Positions 26,673-36,056 of a stretch of DNA of 64,000 nucleotides are shown one piece after another (positions within the stretch are counted from its first letter, which is position 1; the number at the start of each line of letters is the position of its first letter). Source of the DNA: Nitrospira sp. BO4 (GTDB lineage Bacteria > Nitrospirota > Nitrospiria > Nitrospirales > Nitrospiraceae); the NCBI GenBank assembly GCA_030144965.1, contig JAMPUU010000010.1, positions 1-64,000 on the forward strand, read 5' to 3'. Below the pieces are notes generated by a model, which was not told the DNA's origin, searched no databases, and was given only the letters and a program-made list of their open reading frames with translations. Position numbers and translations under genes: made by a program.

Positions 26673-27848
26673 TCAAAAACCTGTTTTCTTGATCCGTTCG
26701 ACTGCTTCTGCCAACCGTTCTTTGGACGTGCAGAGCGTCATGCGGATATACCCTTCTCCAGGCGCTCCGAACCCATTGCCGGGCGTCGTCACGATCCCGG
26801 CCTTTTCCAAAAGATGCGCAGTAAACGAGGTCGACGTATAGCCCTTCGGAACCGTCACCCACACATAGAACGCAGCCGGCGGCGGATTCACTTCTAACCC
26901 CAAGTTCTTGAGGCCGGGGATCAACGTGTCTCGACGATCTTGGTAGGTTTTTCTCAAGCTGTCGGTCACAGAATCGTCCAGGCCCAGAGCCGTAATACCG
27001 GCTTCTTGAACCGCCTCAAAGCAGCCGGAATCCAGGTTGCTCTTCACCTTACCCAGGCCACCCAAGACATCTTTGTTGCCGACAGCAAAGCCGATGCGCC
27101 ATCCAGTCATGTTGTACGTCTTGGAAAGTGAATGGAACTCGACTCCCACATCCTTGGCGCCGTCAACCTCCATGAAGCTCGTCGGCCGACGTCCGTCGTA
27201 GTAAATCTCTGAATAGGCCGCATCATGACACACGATGACCTGGTGTTCCTGGGCGAAATCCACGACGCGCTTGAAGTAGTCCTTGGTCATAATCACCGAG
27301 GTGGGATTGTTCGGCGAATTGAGCCACATCAGCTTGGCTTTCATGGCCACGTCCTTGGGAATGGCATTCAGATCCGGCAGGAACCCGTTCGCTTTCGTCA
27401 GCGGCATGAAGTGAGACACGCCCCCCGAGAAACCGGTGCCGACGGGATACACCGGATAGCCTGGACTTGGAACCAGCACAACATCGCCGGGATCGACAAA
27501 GGCCAGATGAATGTGGCCGATCCCTTCCTTCGAGCCGATCAAAGTCAGAACTTCGTTGGCAGGATCGAGCGTCACATTGAAGCGCCGCTTGTACCAACCA
27601 GCCACGGCTTTCCTGAAGGACAACATGCCTTCATAGGAAGGGTATTGGTGGTGTTTGGGGTTCTTGGCTGCGGCGGCCAAGCTGTCGATAATTGGGGCCG
27701 GCGTCGGCAAGTCAGGATCACCGATACCGAGATTGATGATATCGACTCCACGGGCGATGGCCTCTTGTTTCATCTTGTCGATGGCGGCAAAGAGGTACGG
27801 CGGTAAGGTCTTGATGCGCGTCGCGACTTCAATCGGGAAACCGGCCAT
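26673..27848 (-). CDS. dapL: LL-diaminopimelate aminotransferase
   Basis: 391 residues, class I/II PLP aminotransferase. Features: GIGDPDLPTP, GSKEGIGHIHLAFVDPGD, FHSLSKTYNMTGWRIGF (PLP Lys), and VTVPKGYTST. It converts tetrahydrodipicolinate directly to LL-diaminopimelate. No dapC/dapD/dapE was seen here, so the aminotransferase short cut is plausible, although a related aminotransferase cannot be excluded by sequence reading alone. The ATG at 27848 has an AAGGAG site. Confidence 0.85.
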   Translation of the reverse strand: MAGFPIEVATRIKTLPPYLFAAIDKMKQEAIARGVDIINLGIGDPDLPTPAPIIDSLAAAAKNPKHHQYPSYEGMLSFRKAVAGWYKRRFNVTLDPANEVLTLIGSKEGIGHIHLAFVDPGDVVLVPSPGYPVYPVGTGFSGGVSHFMPLTKANGFLPDLNAIPKDVAMKAKLMWLNSPNNPTSVIMTKDYFKRVVDFAQEHQVIVCHDAAYSEIYYDGRRPTSFMEVDGAKDVGVEFHSLSKTYNMTGWRIGFAVGNKDVLGGLGKVKSNLDSGCFEAVQEAGITALGLDDSVTDSLRKTYQDRRDTLIPGLKNLGLEVNPPPAAFYVWVTVPKGYTSTSFTAHLLEKAGIVTTPGNGFGAPGEGYIRMTLCTSKERLAEAVERIKKTGF

Positions 27849-27972
27849 TATGGTCTCACTCCTTTCATGCGTATCAGCCACCGGACGACGATCGGGGTTG
27901 AACCGGAAGTCTGGCGGCCGCTCTAAGTCAGTTTAATCAAGTTGCTAGGTTACTTCAGCGCAGCGTCGGCAA

Positions 27973-28659
27973 TCAACGTGCGGAATTCAGCAGGTAGGCA
28001 ACAAGCCGGTCCGCCACAACATGCGATGGGGAAAGGTGAGGAAGTGCCGTTGCTTTCACTTGAGGAGCCGTAAGACGAGCTTTCATCAAATCCGGGGCAC
28101 ATTCACGGCATAGCGAATCGATCCCGCCTTCTTCCATCTCCAAATGGAACAGAAGGCCATATGCACGGTCCCCATAACGAAATGCCTGCAGTGGCGCAAT
28201 TTCAGATCCCACCAACGGCACGCAGCCCTTCGGAAGGTCAAAGATCTCACCGTGCCATTCGAAGACGTCGAAGGCCTCGGGGACTGTCCCAAACACGGGA
28301 TCCTGTTTCCCCTCATCAGTCAGGCGAACAGGTGTCATGCCGATTTCCAAGGCCTTGCCAGATCGGATGGAGGAGCCAAGCGCCTTGGCCATGAACTGGC
28401 TTCCCAAGCACACCCCGATCACCGGCTTGCCAGCGTGAAGCGCAGCTCTGATGAAGTCGGTTTCTTCATGGATCCACATATCCGGATCATTCACCGACAT
28501 CGGACCGCCCATGACGATGAGCAAGTCCCCCGCATCTTTGGGGACGCCATCCTTCGGGACAAGAGAATATTCAAGGCTCACACCGCGCTTGGCTAGGGCC
28601 TTCGCGAACGCTCCCGGCCCTTCGAAGGGAACATGTTGGAGGCAGACAGCTTTCGGCAT
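27973..28659 (-). CDS. Class I glutamine amidotransferase-like protein
   Basis: 228 residues. The nucleophile lies in PVIGVCLGSQFMAKALG and the His in LLFHLEMEEGGID, so both parts of the triad look intact. It resembles GMP-synthase-type amidotransferases (YfeJ/GuaA-like) without an ATP-pyrophosphatase domain. Substrate is not known. The start at 28659 (MPKAVCLQHVPFEGPG) was chosen over a longer frame that has no ribosome site. Confidence 0.85.
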   Translation of the reverse strand: MPKAVCLQHVPFEGPGAFAKALAKRGVSLEYSLVPKDGVPKDAGDLLIVMGGPMSVNDPDMWIHEETDFIRAALHAGKPVIGVCLGSQFMAKALGSSIRSGKALEIGMTPVRLTDEGKQDPVFGTVPEAFDVFEWHGEIFDLPKGCVPLVGSEIAPLQAFRYGDRAYGLLFHLEMEEGGIDSLCRECAPDLMKARLTAPQVKATALPHLSPSHVVADRLVAYLLNSAR

Positions 28660-28781
28660 CTTCGTCCGACTTGGCAGAAACGAACGAGAGGTACGACCTG
28701 GACTTTCCCTCGATGGATACATACACTGTCCCTACGAAAGCGGCAAGGGAAGAATCTCCCGGCAGAACGGATCAGGAACGT

Positions 28782-30737
28782 ATGCCACCCCCCGGGGCTC
28801 AAACAATCCTCAGCCGGCCAATACCTCAAAACCTCAGTGATGTCATGTTTCCTCGGCGCCAGCACTTTCATGCATCACCGGGCGATTGGCGCGACGAGAT
28901 CCTCTATTTTCTCCTCGTCGATCGATTCAGCGATGGGCGTGAGGCATCCAGACCGCTGCTCGATCGGAGCCGGCGTTCGTCGTTTCGGCCTCAGGGGCAT
29001 GATGGGCAATCTTGGCGGTGGGATCGTTGGGCCGAATCAGGCGCGCATCGATGGCAGGGAGGAACGCTCAGCGGTGTAGTATCCAAGCTCGGCTATCTGC
29101 ATGACTTGGGTGTTACCACGCTATGGTTGAGTCCCGTGTTTAAACAGCGTGGACACCTCGACACGTTTCATGGCTATGGGATTCAGCATTTCTTAGATGT
29201 AGATCCTCGATTCGGAACCAGGAACGATCTGGTCGCGCTGGTCGAAGCCGCTCACTCGCGCGGCATCCGCATCATCCTGGACATTATTTTCAACCATTCC
29301 GGGTTCAATTGGGTCTATCCGGGAGGAGTTCAAGAGCCTCCATACAAACCGTTTCCGGATCGCTACGCCTTTGGTTCATGGTTGGGACGAACGGGTGAGG
29401 AGATCGGCGGCACCATCACAGACCTTGAAACCGGTGTTTGGCCGACCGAATTACAGGCCATCGATTGCTACACCAGAGCGGGCATGGGAAATCTTGGGGC
29501 CGGCAGTCTGGATGACCCCAACGCGGAACATAAGCGAACAGATTTTTTTACCTTGCGCGACTTCGGGCTCAGCGCACGCGGGGTTCTCGATCACCTGGCT
29601 GCGTGTTATCGCTACTGGATCGCCCTCACCGACTGCGATGGTTTTCGAATCGATACCTTGAAGCATGTGTCGTTCGAAGAAGGACGGAATTTCTGTGGCG
29701 CGATCAAGGAGTTTGCCGCCAATCTTGGAAAGGCCAATTTCCTGCTGGTCGGTGAAGTGGCCGGAGGCGACTTTGCGCAGGATCGTTACCTGGATGTACT
29801 CGGACGAAATCTTGATGCCGCGTTGGATATCGGCGAGATGCGGATGACGCTTCACGATGTCGCCAAAGGGCTGGCCTCTCCTCAAGCATACTTCGACGGC
29901 TTCGACGCCGGCAACGCAGAGATGGGGTCACATCGGAATATCGGCCAACGGCATGTCTCGATCTTGGATGACCACGACCATGTCTTTGGTCAAAAGATCC
30001 GCTTCTCCAGCGAAGCGGCGTCGGAAGAGCAAGTGGTCGCCGGTGTGGCACTGCAGTTGTTCACGCTGGGTATTCCATGCGTGTACTATGGAACAGAACA
30101 ATCCTTTGCCGGACCGGAAGAGTCGGAACGCCGATCTCTTCCCGGTTGGAAGGGCGGCGATTATGCCGACCGATATCTGCGCGAGACCATGTTCGGCCCC
30201 GAGCATCCTCGAGCCCCTGGACGTGCAGGCTTGTCAGCGACCAATGGTCTCGACCAGAGCCTTCCGGGCTTCGGTCCATTTGGAACGGCAGGCGCACACT
30301 GCTTCGACTCTCATTTTCACACCTATCGCCGGATTGCAGCGCTCACGGCAGTTCGAACGCAATTTCCGGTTTTACGGGTGGGTCGGCAGTATTCGCGGCC
30401 GATCTCGCTATTCAATGGACCATTTCTCTTTCGAGGGCCGGGTGAACTCGTCGCATGGTCGAGAATTCTCAGTGATGAAGAAGCCCTGTGCGTGATGAAT
30501 GCCCATGGGACGCAAGTTCGAGGCGGCGATGTGGTGGTAGATGCGGATCTCAACCCGGACGGTTCGGCTCTCACTGTTGTTGCGAACAGCATGGAAGCGG
30601 GAAGTGGAACGTCCGTGGGAATAGCTCATCCGGTTGGATCACAGCTTCCAATCAAGCGACGTACCGACGGCACGGCCTTCGTTGAGATTCGTAATATGGC
30701 TCCTTCCGGCGTGATCGTCGCGGTCAATCATTCGTAA
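28782..30737 (+). CDS. GH13 alpha-amylase family glycosidase
   Basis: About 651 residues from this start. The four GH13 regions are visible: IILDIIFNHSG, CDGFRIDTLKH (nucleophile Asp), FLLVGEVAGG (acid/base Glu) and VSILDDHDHV (transition-state Asp). No signal peptide is seen, so a cytoplasmic glycogen/maltooligosaccharide role is likely. The frame is open to 28671 (TTG) and to an ATG at 28713; AGGAA five bases before 28782 favours the start given. The divergent amidotransferase gene lies 122 bases away. Confidence 0.88.
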   Translation: MPPPGAQTILSRPIPQNLSDVMFPRRQHFHASPGDWRDEILYFLLVDRFSDGREASRPLLDRSRRSSFRPQGHDGQSWRWDRWAESGAHRWQGGTLSGVVSKLGYLHDLGVTTLWLSPVFKQRGHLDTFHGYGIQHFLDVDPRFGTRNDLVALVEAAHSRGIRIILDIIFNHSGFNWVYPGGVQEPPYKPFPDRYAFGSWLGRTGEEIGGTITDLETGVWPTELQAIDCYTRAGMGNLGAGSLDDPNAEHKRTDFFTLRDFGLSARGVLDHLAACYRYWIALTDCDGFRIDTLKHVSFEEGRNFCGAIKEFAANLGKANFLLVGEVAGGDFAQDRYLDVLGRNLDAALDIGEMRMTLHDVAKGLASPQAYFDGFDAGNAEMGSHRNIGQRHVSILDDHDHVFGQKIRFSSEAASEEQVVAGVALQLFTLGIPCVYYGTEQSFAGPEESERRSLPGWKGGDYADRYLRETMFGPEHPRAPGRAGLSATNGLDQSLPGFGPFGTAGAHCFDSHFHTYRRIAALTAVRTQFPVLRVGRQYSRPISLFNGPFLFRGPGELVAWSRILSDEEALCVMNAHGTQVRGGDVVVDADLNPDGSALTVVANSMEAGSGTSVGIAHPVGSQLPIKRRTDGTAFVEIRNMAPSGVIVAVNHS

Positions 30738-30804
30738 GCGCTGTGGCCTTGGAGGGAAACCCGTGATCCCTCGCGCATCAGTATGACCTCAGGTGAGAAC
30801 TATT

Positions 30805-31317
30805 GTGCCCACTGGCCTTCTTGCCATCTGCAACGACATCACGACACTTCGCGTTGATGCGATCGTCAATGCGGCGAACGAGTCTCTGCTTCCCGGCGGT
30901 GGGGTGTGCGGGGCTATCCATCGCGCAGCGGGACCGGAATTGGCGCAGGAATGCCGACTGCTCGGCGAGTGCCAAGCCGGTGACGCGAAACTGACCAAGG
31001 GCTATGGTCTGCCTGCCCGCTATGTCATTCATACGGTCGGACCGGTCTGGCACGGCGGGAACAAGGGCGAGCCGACACTGCTCGCCTCCTGCTATCGCCG
31101 CTCTCTCGAGATCGCGGCCGCACATGGCCTTGAGACCATAGCCTTTCCAAGTATCAGCACAGGCATCTACGGCTATCCGATCGACCTTGCCGCCCAGGTG
31201 GCGATTGAGTCGGTTCGTACCATTCTGCTCGAATTTCCCAACGTCCGAGAAGTGATGTTCTGTTGCTTCTCTCCCCGGGATTTGGCGGTGTACAACAAGT
31301 ACCTCGCCGGAATGTGA
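30805..31317 (+). CDS. Macro-domain protein (O-acetyl-ADP-ribose deacetylase type)
   Basis: 170 residues. [22 protein letters not shown] and [20 protein letters not shown] are the macro-domain ADP-ribose loops. Proteins of this class bind or hydrolyse ADP-ribose derivatives. A GTG at 30805 has AGGTGAG eight bases upstream; GTG at 30793 is an alternative that adds four residues. Confidence 0.88.
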   Translation: MPTGLLAICNDITTLRVDAIVNAANESLLPGGGVCGAIHRAAGPELAQECRLLGECQAGDAKLTKGYGLPARYVIHTVGPVWHGGNKGEPTLLASCYRRSLEIAAAHGLETIAFPSISTGIYGYPIDLAAQVAIESVRTILLEFPNVREVMFCCFSPRDLAVYNKYLAGM

Positions 31318-31438
31318 CGAGCGACTTCGCCAATGCTCCTTTCTCCCCTTCTACCTCAGACGCTTCAACCAATCCTCCGAGTCGAATACTCTCGCACCGC
31401 TGGCAGTGCGTCCAGGCCTGCGCTACAATCGGCGTATC

Positions 31439-32257
31439 GTGAAACACTCCATCAAGGACGCTGAGGATCTACGCTGGCTGATCGGCCATACGGGCGGTTT
31501 CCGCTCCGGCTATGTGACCGATATACAGATATCCAAGCGCCGCCTCTTCGACGAAGGATCCGGACGTGAGGTGCCGGCCGGTACCACCATCTCGGTCACC
31601 ATCCGGTACGAGGTGCGCGGGTTGATTCGAGTGGCCAAGCTCACCATGACCGGCGTGACGGATTTTTCGGTCTTCGAGCAGGATGGGGCCGACTGCTCAT
31701 CGCTCAGCATTATCCAGACGGAACTCAGCGCCGGGAAGCTGCGTTTCTGGTTTGATCCGCAGGGGGAACTGTATGTCGTGTGCGATGAGGCGCATCTGGA
31801 GGAAGTCGCTACGCCTTTCGTGACGGCCCAGCAGGCTGCAGAACTTGCTCGATGGACCTTCCAAGGCCGGACTGCCGAAGGTCCGACGGTCCAGTGGCTG
31901 TTACACGAGCTGGATCAGGCCGATTTGCCTTGCGTGTGGCGCGAAACGAAGCGGACAGGTGCCGTCCATCCGGCGGTGCAGTGGGAGGGTGATCTGATTC
32001 CGGCAGGCGATTCTGCGGTCAATGGGGACAACATGGTTCATGTCATGGCCTATGGTCCTCTGGAAGGGCAAGGTTTCGGTCTGATGCTACGAGTATTTGG
32101 TATGCAGGACCGACAGATGAGCCGTATTCTTGAAGTCCTTGCCGATCACATCACTCAACATTTTCCGGGCGATTGTCTCGTCGGTACGACGATCATACCG
32201 GGCCGCGAATGGGAAACCTGGCTGATTCGAGAACACTATTCACGACGTAATGGGTGA
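31439..32257 (+). CDS. Conserved hypothetical protein
   Basis: 272 residues from the GTG chosen. Composition suggests a soluble mixed alpha/beta protein; I recognise no motif. The frame extends to a GTG at 31406. A TACAAT hexamer lies ten bases upstream of 31439, so the transcript could be nearly leaderless. The coding sequence ends 23 bases before the opposite-strand methyltransferase. Confidence 0.6.
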   Translation: MKHSIKDAEDLRWLIGHTGGFRSGYVTDIQISKRRLFDEGSGREVPAGTTISVTIRYEVRGLIRVAKLTMTGVTDFSVFEQDGADCSSLSIIQTELSAGKLRFWFDPQGELYVVCDEAHLEEVATPFVTAQQAAELARWTFQGRTAEGPTVQWLLHELDQADLPCVWRETKRTGAVHPAVQWEGDLIPAGDSAVNGDNMVHVMAYGPLEGQGFGLMLRVFGMQDRQMSRILEVLADHITQHFPGDCLVGTTIIPGREWETWLIREHYSRRNG

Positions 32258-32280
32258 GAAGATGGAAGCTGAAGGGTGGT

Positions 32281-33018
32281 TCAGTGCGCGTGTTCCGGGG
32301 AATAACGCCCGTTACCGTTCCCATTGGAAAAGCCGTTTGTGCCGCTGCCGTTCACATAGCCTGAAACATTGTGAGACGTGCCGTTTCCGTTCGTCTGTTT
32401 ACCCTTTCCATTGACACATTCGACCAAAGCCCACAGCCGCAGCGGGTTCACACTCTGCTTCCGAGCAATATGCAACGATGTCCCCTCTAACACGGTATTG
32501 AGCGACAAATCCGTCCGCCAGCCTAGATGCTTGGTCAAAGGAGAGAGCACCTTTTCTACGGCTGCGATCACCTTGTTACCGTTGCTGAAGTGGTTCAACA
32601 TGATGATGCGGCCCCCTGGTCGGCAGACCCGAATCATCTCATTGACCACCTTGCGATAGTCGGGAACCGCCGTCACGACATAGGCCGCGACAACGGTATC
32701 GAAGCTGTCATCGGCGAACTCCATCGCTCCTGCATCCATCCGATGAAGCTGGATGTGATCAAGGCGGTGGGCTTCTGCCTTTTCCTTCGCTTTTGCGAGC
32801 ATGCCCTCTGAGAGATCGATTCCCACAATGCGGCAATGTCGAGGATACATCGGAAGAGCCAGACCGGTTCCCACGCCCACTTCGAGGATCTGCTCATTCG
32901 GTTGCACATCGAGGTTGCGAATGGCTGATTCTCGCCCTTCCTGGAAGACTTTGCCGAAAACTTGATCGTAAAACCCCGCGTAGGAAGTATAAACACGTTC
33001 AATTTTATGGAGATCCAT
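32281..33018 (-). CDS. SAM-dependent methyltransferase with Asn/Gly-rich tail
   Basis: 245 residues. The N-terminus YTSYAGFYDQVFGKVFQEGR and ILEVGVGTGLALP (SAM motif I), DLSEGML and VCRPGGRIIMLNHF fit class I lipid methyltransferases such as phosphatidylethanolamine N-methyltransferase PmtA. The last about 40 residues (from NGKGK) are almost only Asn, Gly, Ser, Thr, a low-complexity extension unusual for the family. GGAGGAGGGT directly before the ATG at 33018 fixes the start. Confidence 0.85.
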   Translation of the reverse strand: MDLHKIERVYTSYAGFYDQVFGKVFQEGRESAIRNLDVQPNEQILEVGVGTGLALPMYPRHCRIVGIDLSEGMLAKAKEKAEAHRLDHIQLHRMDAGAMEFADDSFDTVVAAYVVTAVPDYRKVVNEMIRVCRPGGRIIMLNHFSNGNKVIAAVEKVLSPLTKHLGWRTDLSLNTVLEGTSLHIARKQSVNPLRLWALVECVNGKGKQTNGNGTSHNVSGYVNGSGTNGFSNGNGNGRYSPEHAH

Positions 33019-33208
33019 ACCCTCCTCCAAACCTCAAACGACCCACTCTCTGCGTACCCCAGCTGCAGAGTGGCAGACAGCTATGCCGACGCGGGATGAA
33101 ATTTAAAATTATGGCGGGAAACCCATGATGCAAGGCCCGCCGGAACGCAGCCCGCCGTACTGTAGCCAACTCATCTTCATGAGTCAACAGATTCTTGGAG
33201 GAACTGTG

Positions 33209-33235
33209 AAGTAGGTATAATCCTAGGACCTACTT
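33209..33235 (+). promoter_or_regulatory. Inverted repeat around a TATAAT box
   Basis: AAGTAGGT (33209-33216) is matched by its perfect reverse complement ACCTACTT (33228-33235) across an 11-base spacer, and TATAAT spans 33216-33221. The arms therefore flank and touch the likely -10 box of the membrane-protein gene starting at 33276. A repressor site is the natural reading. The -35 is poor (TTCTTG 18 bases upstream). Confidence 0.45.
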
Positions 33236-33275
33236 GGAAAAAATGAGTGATTCATGGCCTCTGCTGCCTTGATTC

Positions 33276-33929
33276 GTGCGTCGTTCCTATGTGATAGCTA
33301 CAGCCATGATCCTGGCCGGCCTCTTTGCAAGCGCCTTGTGTATCGGGTTGATCGTCGGCGATTGGTTGTATTTTATTCGGCTGACCCCTGACGCCATCCG
33401 GTATGGCTGCCGTGTCGCGAAGCATCAAGATCAATGGCCCGGAATGGTGCTCGCGACCGTGCACGATCGCTTCACGCCTGACGGCCTGTTGATGCTTCCG
33501 CACGGAGTCGCCCGGTTTTACCCGGAATTATCCCAGATTGCGATCCGCCCTCAGTACCGATTCTTCTCGAAGAATTTCCGTACCGCCTGGCCGGTGAAGG
33601 GACTGATCCATCTTTCTCCCCAAGATCAAGCTCTGGGAACGTTCTGCGTAAAGCGCATTCCATGGTCATCGGCGCTCATCACACTTTTATGGTTTGCGGT
33701 GGTCTTACTGGGATCTCTCACCTTCGTGATTCAGTACACCATGGAGGATGGATTTACGTCGTTGGGTGGGACGTTTCTGGGGATCGGCATCGTCGGTCTT
33801 GCAGGCATGGTCGTGCTCTTCGGATTCATCACGGTCACGTTTTCTTTTCGCCTGGAAGACAGCCGTCTCATGAAAGTCCACGACGAGTTGCGCGACGCGA
33901 TTGCAGGTCTTGAACACTCATCTAGCTGA
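33276..33929 (+). CDS. Hypothetical membrane protein
   Basis: 217 residues. About three or four membrane helices (7-31, 130-150, 160-185) frame an extracytoplasmic domain of about 95 residues containing RYGCRVAKHQDQWPG. No motif identified. It begins at a GTG; no other start in the first 20 codons is better placed. Its end overlaps the convergent gene below by eight bases. Confidence 0.7.
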   Translation: MRRSYVIATAMILAGLFASALCIGLIVGDWLYFIRLTPDAIRYGCRVAKHQDQWPGMVLATVHDRFTPDGLLMLPHGVARFYPELSQIAIRPQYRFFSKNFRTAWPVKGLIHLSPQDQALGTFCVKRIPWSSALITLLWFAVVLLGSLTFVIQYTMEDGFTSLGGTFLGIGIVGLAGMVVLFGFITVTFSFRLEDSRLMKVHDELRDAIAGLEHSSS

Positions 33930-34272
33930 GAAACAAATCTAGAAAATGATCGTATTCGGCCGGCAAGTCCAAGATAGATCGGTTGCGGGCAAGGCCGGCG
34001 ATGATACCTCGATGTTTTTTGACGAGACCGGAGGTCTCGAAGGCATGCCGGAACTGCTGCCATTGCAGAGCGGGATCGGCTACAATCCGAAACTGTTCGT
34101 CCTTGGGCAACGCGTGGACGGCGGTCGTCAAGGTTCGAATGGCTTTTTCCACGCTCTCATAGGGCGGAGCCAATTTGAGCTGGGTATAGAAACACTCCAG
34201 GTGGCGGCGGAATTCATCTTTAAGGAACAGAAGCGGGTCGCTGGAGTTCAGTTCAGCACCTTCCCTGGTCAA
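33922..34272 (-). CDS. Hypothetical protein
   Basis: 116 residues, soluble and Leu/Asp-rich, without recognised motif. No in-frame ATG or GTG gives a better start, so the TTG at 34272 is provisional. Its 3' end overlaps the neighbouring gene tail-to-tail by eight bases. Confidence 0.5.
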   Translation of the reverse strand: MTREGAELNSSDPLLFLKDEFRRHLECFYTQLKLAPPYESVEKAIRTLTTAVHALPKDEQFRIVADPALQWQQFRHAFETSGLVKKHRGIIAGLARNRSILDLPAEYDHFLDLFLS

Positions 34273-34328
34273 TCAGGTGGATGATACGGTATGAAGACGG
34301 AACGGAACAACTCTTCAATGGAGGACGT

Positions 34329-34814
34329 ATGAAGCGGATGTTTGTCGGGTTACTTGGTCTGTTCACCGCAATCGTGATGGTCGGCTGCTCCTCGCCCCAC
34401 CATCACCATGGCATGATGGGAGGCGGCAAAAGCGAGGCCTATTGGCAGAAGGGCCAGCAAGATATGGCCTCCTTGATCGACAAAACTGTGAAAGACCCTG
34501 ATAAAGCACAGCAGGTCAAGAGCATTTCCGGCGAAATCGTCAACGAACTGAAGACAGGCCGAGAGCAGGAACGTGCCTATCACCGGCAACTTTATACATT
34601 GAACGCCAGCTATACGGCGCCGCCCGAAGAGTTTTCCAAGGTCCTCGACGAGGCAAGCACTCAACGAACGAAAACGTCAGCGAAGGTTCTGGCCCTGCGA
34701 TTCAAGATGAAAGAGTTGATGACCGCCGATGAATGGAAGGCCCTGACCGATAAAATGCTGTCGTATAGCAGTCGATACCAGCACGGAGATGCAGGGGCAA
34801 AGACCGGCTATTGA
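34329..34814 (+). CDS. Lipoprotein with His/Met-rich metal-binding head
   Basis: 161 residues. Signal peptide ending in the lipobox VMVGC; the mature start is SSPHHHHGMMGGG, a likely metal-binding stretch. The helical C-terminal part (RTKTSAKVLALRFKMKELMTADEWKAL) resembles heavy-metal-resistance Spy/CpxP-type chaperones. GGAGGACGT before the ATG at 34329 fixes the start. The fit to the family is an inference from composition and layout. Confidence 0.75.
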   Translation: MKRMFVGLLGLFTAIVMVGCSSPHHHHGMMGGGKSEAYWQKGQQDMASLIDKTVKDPDKAQQVKSISGEIVNELKTGREQERAYHRQLYTLNASYTAPPEEFSKVLDEASTQRTKTSAKVLALRFKMKELMTADEWKALTDKMLSYSSRYQHGDAGAKTGY

Positions 34815-35839
34815 TCTGCAGCCGGCGCGGCTTTGAGTGGCACAGCGGCCCATGTCGCGCCGGCGTCGGTGGAACGATAGAGACCGCTGCCGTTTGTCCC
34901 GGCATAGAGCACTTGCGAGTTTTTCGGGCCCATGACCAGGGCTCGAATATTCCGGGTCGCAAAGCCTTGATTCATTTCCCGCCACGTCTTCCCGCCGTCA
35001 GGACTTTTCCACACCCCGGCAGGGCCGCCGACATATAGGTTCGACGGCTCCGTCGGGTGGATCACAATGCTGCTCACAAACGGATCAGGCAGCGATTGTC
35101 CGATCCGCTCCCACTGCTCGCCTTTGTTGGCCGTGCGAAAGAGACCTTTCGTCGTCCCTGCATAAACGACGTTGGGATTCGTCCGATCGATTTCAATGGC
35201 ATTGACGCCCAGTGCCATGGACGCCATCAGTTCGCTTTCAGGAATCAGTCCGTTGTTGATCTTCTTCCACAACATCGCCGCATCGTCCGAACGATAGATC
35301 CCGCCAGTCGTTCCACCAAACAGGATGGTGGGATCCTTAGGATTGATGGCAATGGACGTCACAATATGGACTTCCTTCATTCCGTTCATCCGTTCTTCCC
35401 ATTCACGCCCCGCGTCCTTCGTAGAGAACGCGCCCACGGTCGTTGCGATATAAATCTTTTCGCTCAACGCGGGATGAAATACGAACTGATTCACGAACGA
35501 GACATGTTCTTTCAATCCGACGTTATGGGGCAACCAATGTTGTCCGCCGTCCGGACTCTTGTAGACGGCATCTCCCATCGTGCCGGCATAGATCGTGGCT
35601 GGCAGCTGCGGATCGATCGCAAGCGTCGTCACCCGGCGCGCGCTGAAGCTCGGGAATCGCTCCCAAGTCCCACCGCCGTCTCGTGACTTGTAGACGGCGT
35701 CGTTCGTGGCCACGTAGAGGATGTTGACGTTGGTCGGATGGAGCGCGATCGAAACGATCGCCTCACTCTCCTTTTGACAACCGAGAGAGACAAGAAGCGA
35801 TGCCACCAGCAGGAGTTTGATCGTGGACAGACGCAGCAT
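34808..35839 (-). CDS. Lipoprotein with seven BNR/Asp-box repeats
   Basis: 343 residues. The lipobox LVSLGC is followed by seven repeats with Asp-box cores, e.g. KSRDGGGTWERF, KSPDGGQHWLPH, KSPDGGKTWREM and RSTDAGATWAAV, which should form a beta-propeller. Ycf48-type photosystem II assembly factors and sialidases share this repeat, but there is no evidence for either activity. Three bases at the end overlap the convergent lipoprotein gene. The ATG at 35839 opens the signal peptide. Confidence 0.85.
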   Translation of the reverse strand: MLRLSTIKLLLVASLLVSLGCQKESEAIVSIALHPTNVNILYVATNDAVYKSRDGGGTWERFPSFSARRVTTLAIDPQLPATIYAGTMGDAVYKSPDGGQHWLPHNVGLKEHVSFVNQFVFHPALSEKIYIATTVGAFSTKDAGREWEERMNGMKEVHIVTSIAINPKDPTILFGGTTGGIYRSDDAAMLWKKINNGLIPESELMASMALGVNAIEIDRTNPNVVYAGTTKGLFRTANKGEQWERIGQSLPDPFVSSIVIHPTEPSNLYVGGPAGVWKSPDGGKTWREMNQGFATRNIRALVMGPKNSQVLYAGTNGSGLYRSTDAGATWAAVPLKAAPAADQ

Positions 35840-35935
35840 GGCAATCGTGGCGGCAGACCTAAACACAGGATTCAGCGAGGAGTCAAGGATGAAGACCTCT
35901 CACACTGCGAGGGACGGTTTTCCTACTAATGATGT

Positions 35936-35964
35936 TTGACACATCTCCCACAAAGGATAACAAT
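35936..35964 (+). promoter_or_regulatory. Candidate sigma-70 promoter for the M15 peptidase gene
   Basis: TTGACA at 35936-35941 is followed after 16 to 17 bases by TAACAAT. The -35 is exact and the -10 is imperfect. The next gene starts at 36057. Confidence 0.4.
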
Positions 35965-36056
35965 CCGCACGAGTTTCGCTCGACAGGAATCAGGACATAG
36001 GGCTTCCAGTATCTAGCTCCCTATCGAAGCCTACAAGATAAGAAAGGGGATTCACG

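Noticed and set aside
27225-27806. 193-codon plus-strand frame
   Set aside because: Antisense to dapL, which carries complete aminotransferase motifs.
29857-30495. 212-codon plus-strand frame
   Set aside because: Out-of-frame copy inside the GH13 gene; it has no recognisable protein features.
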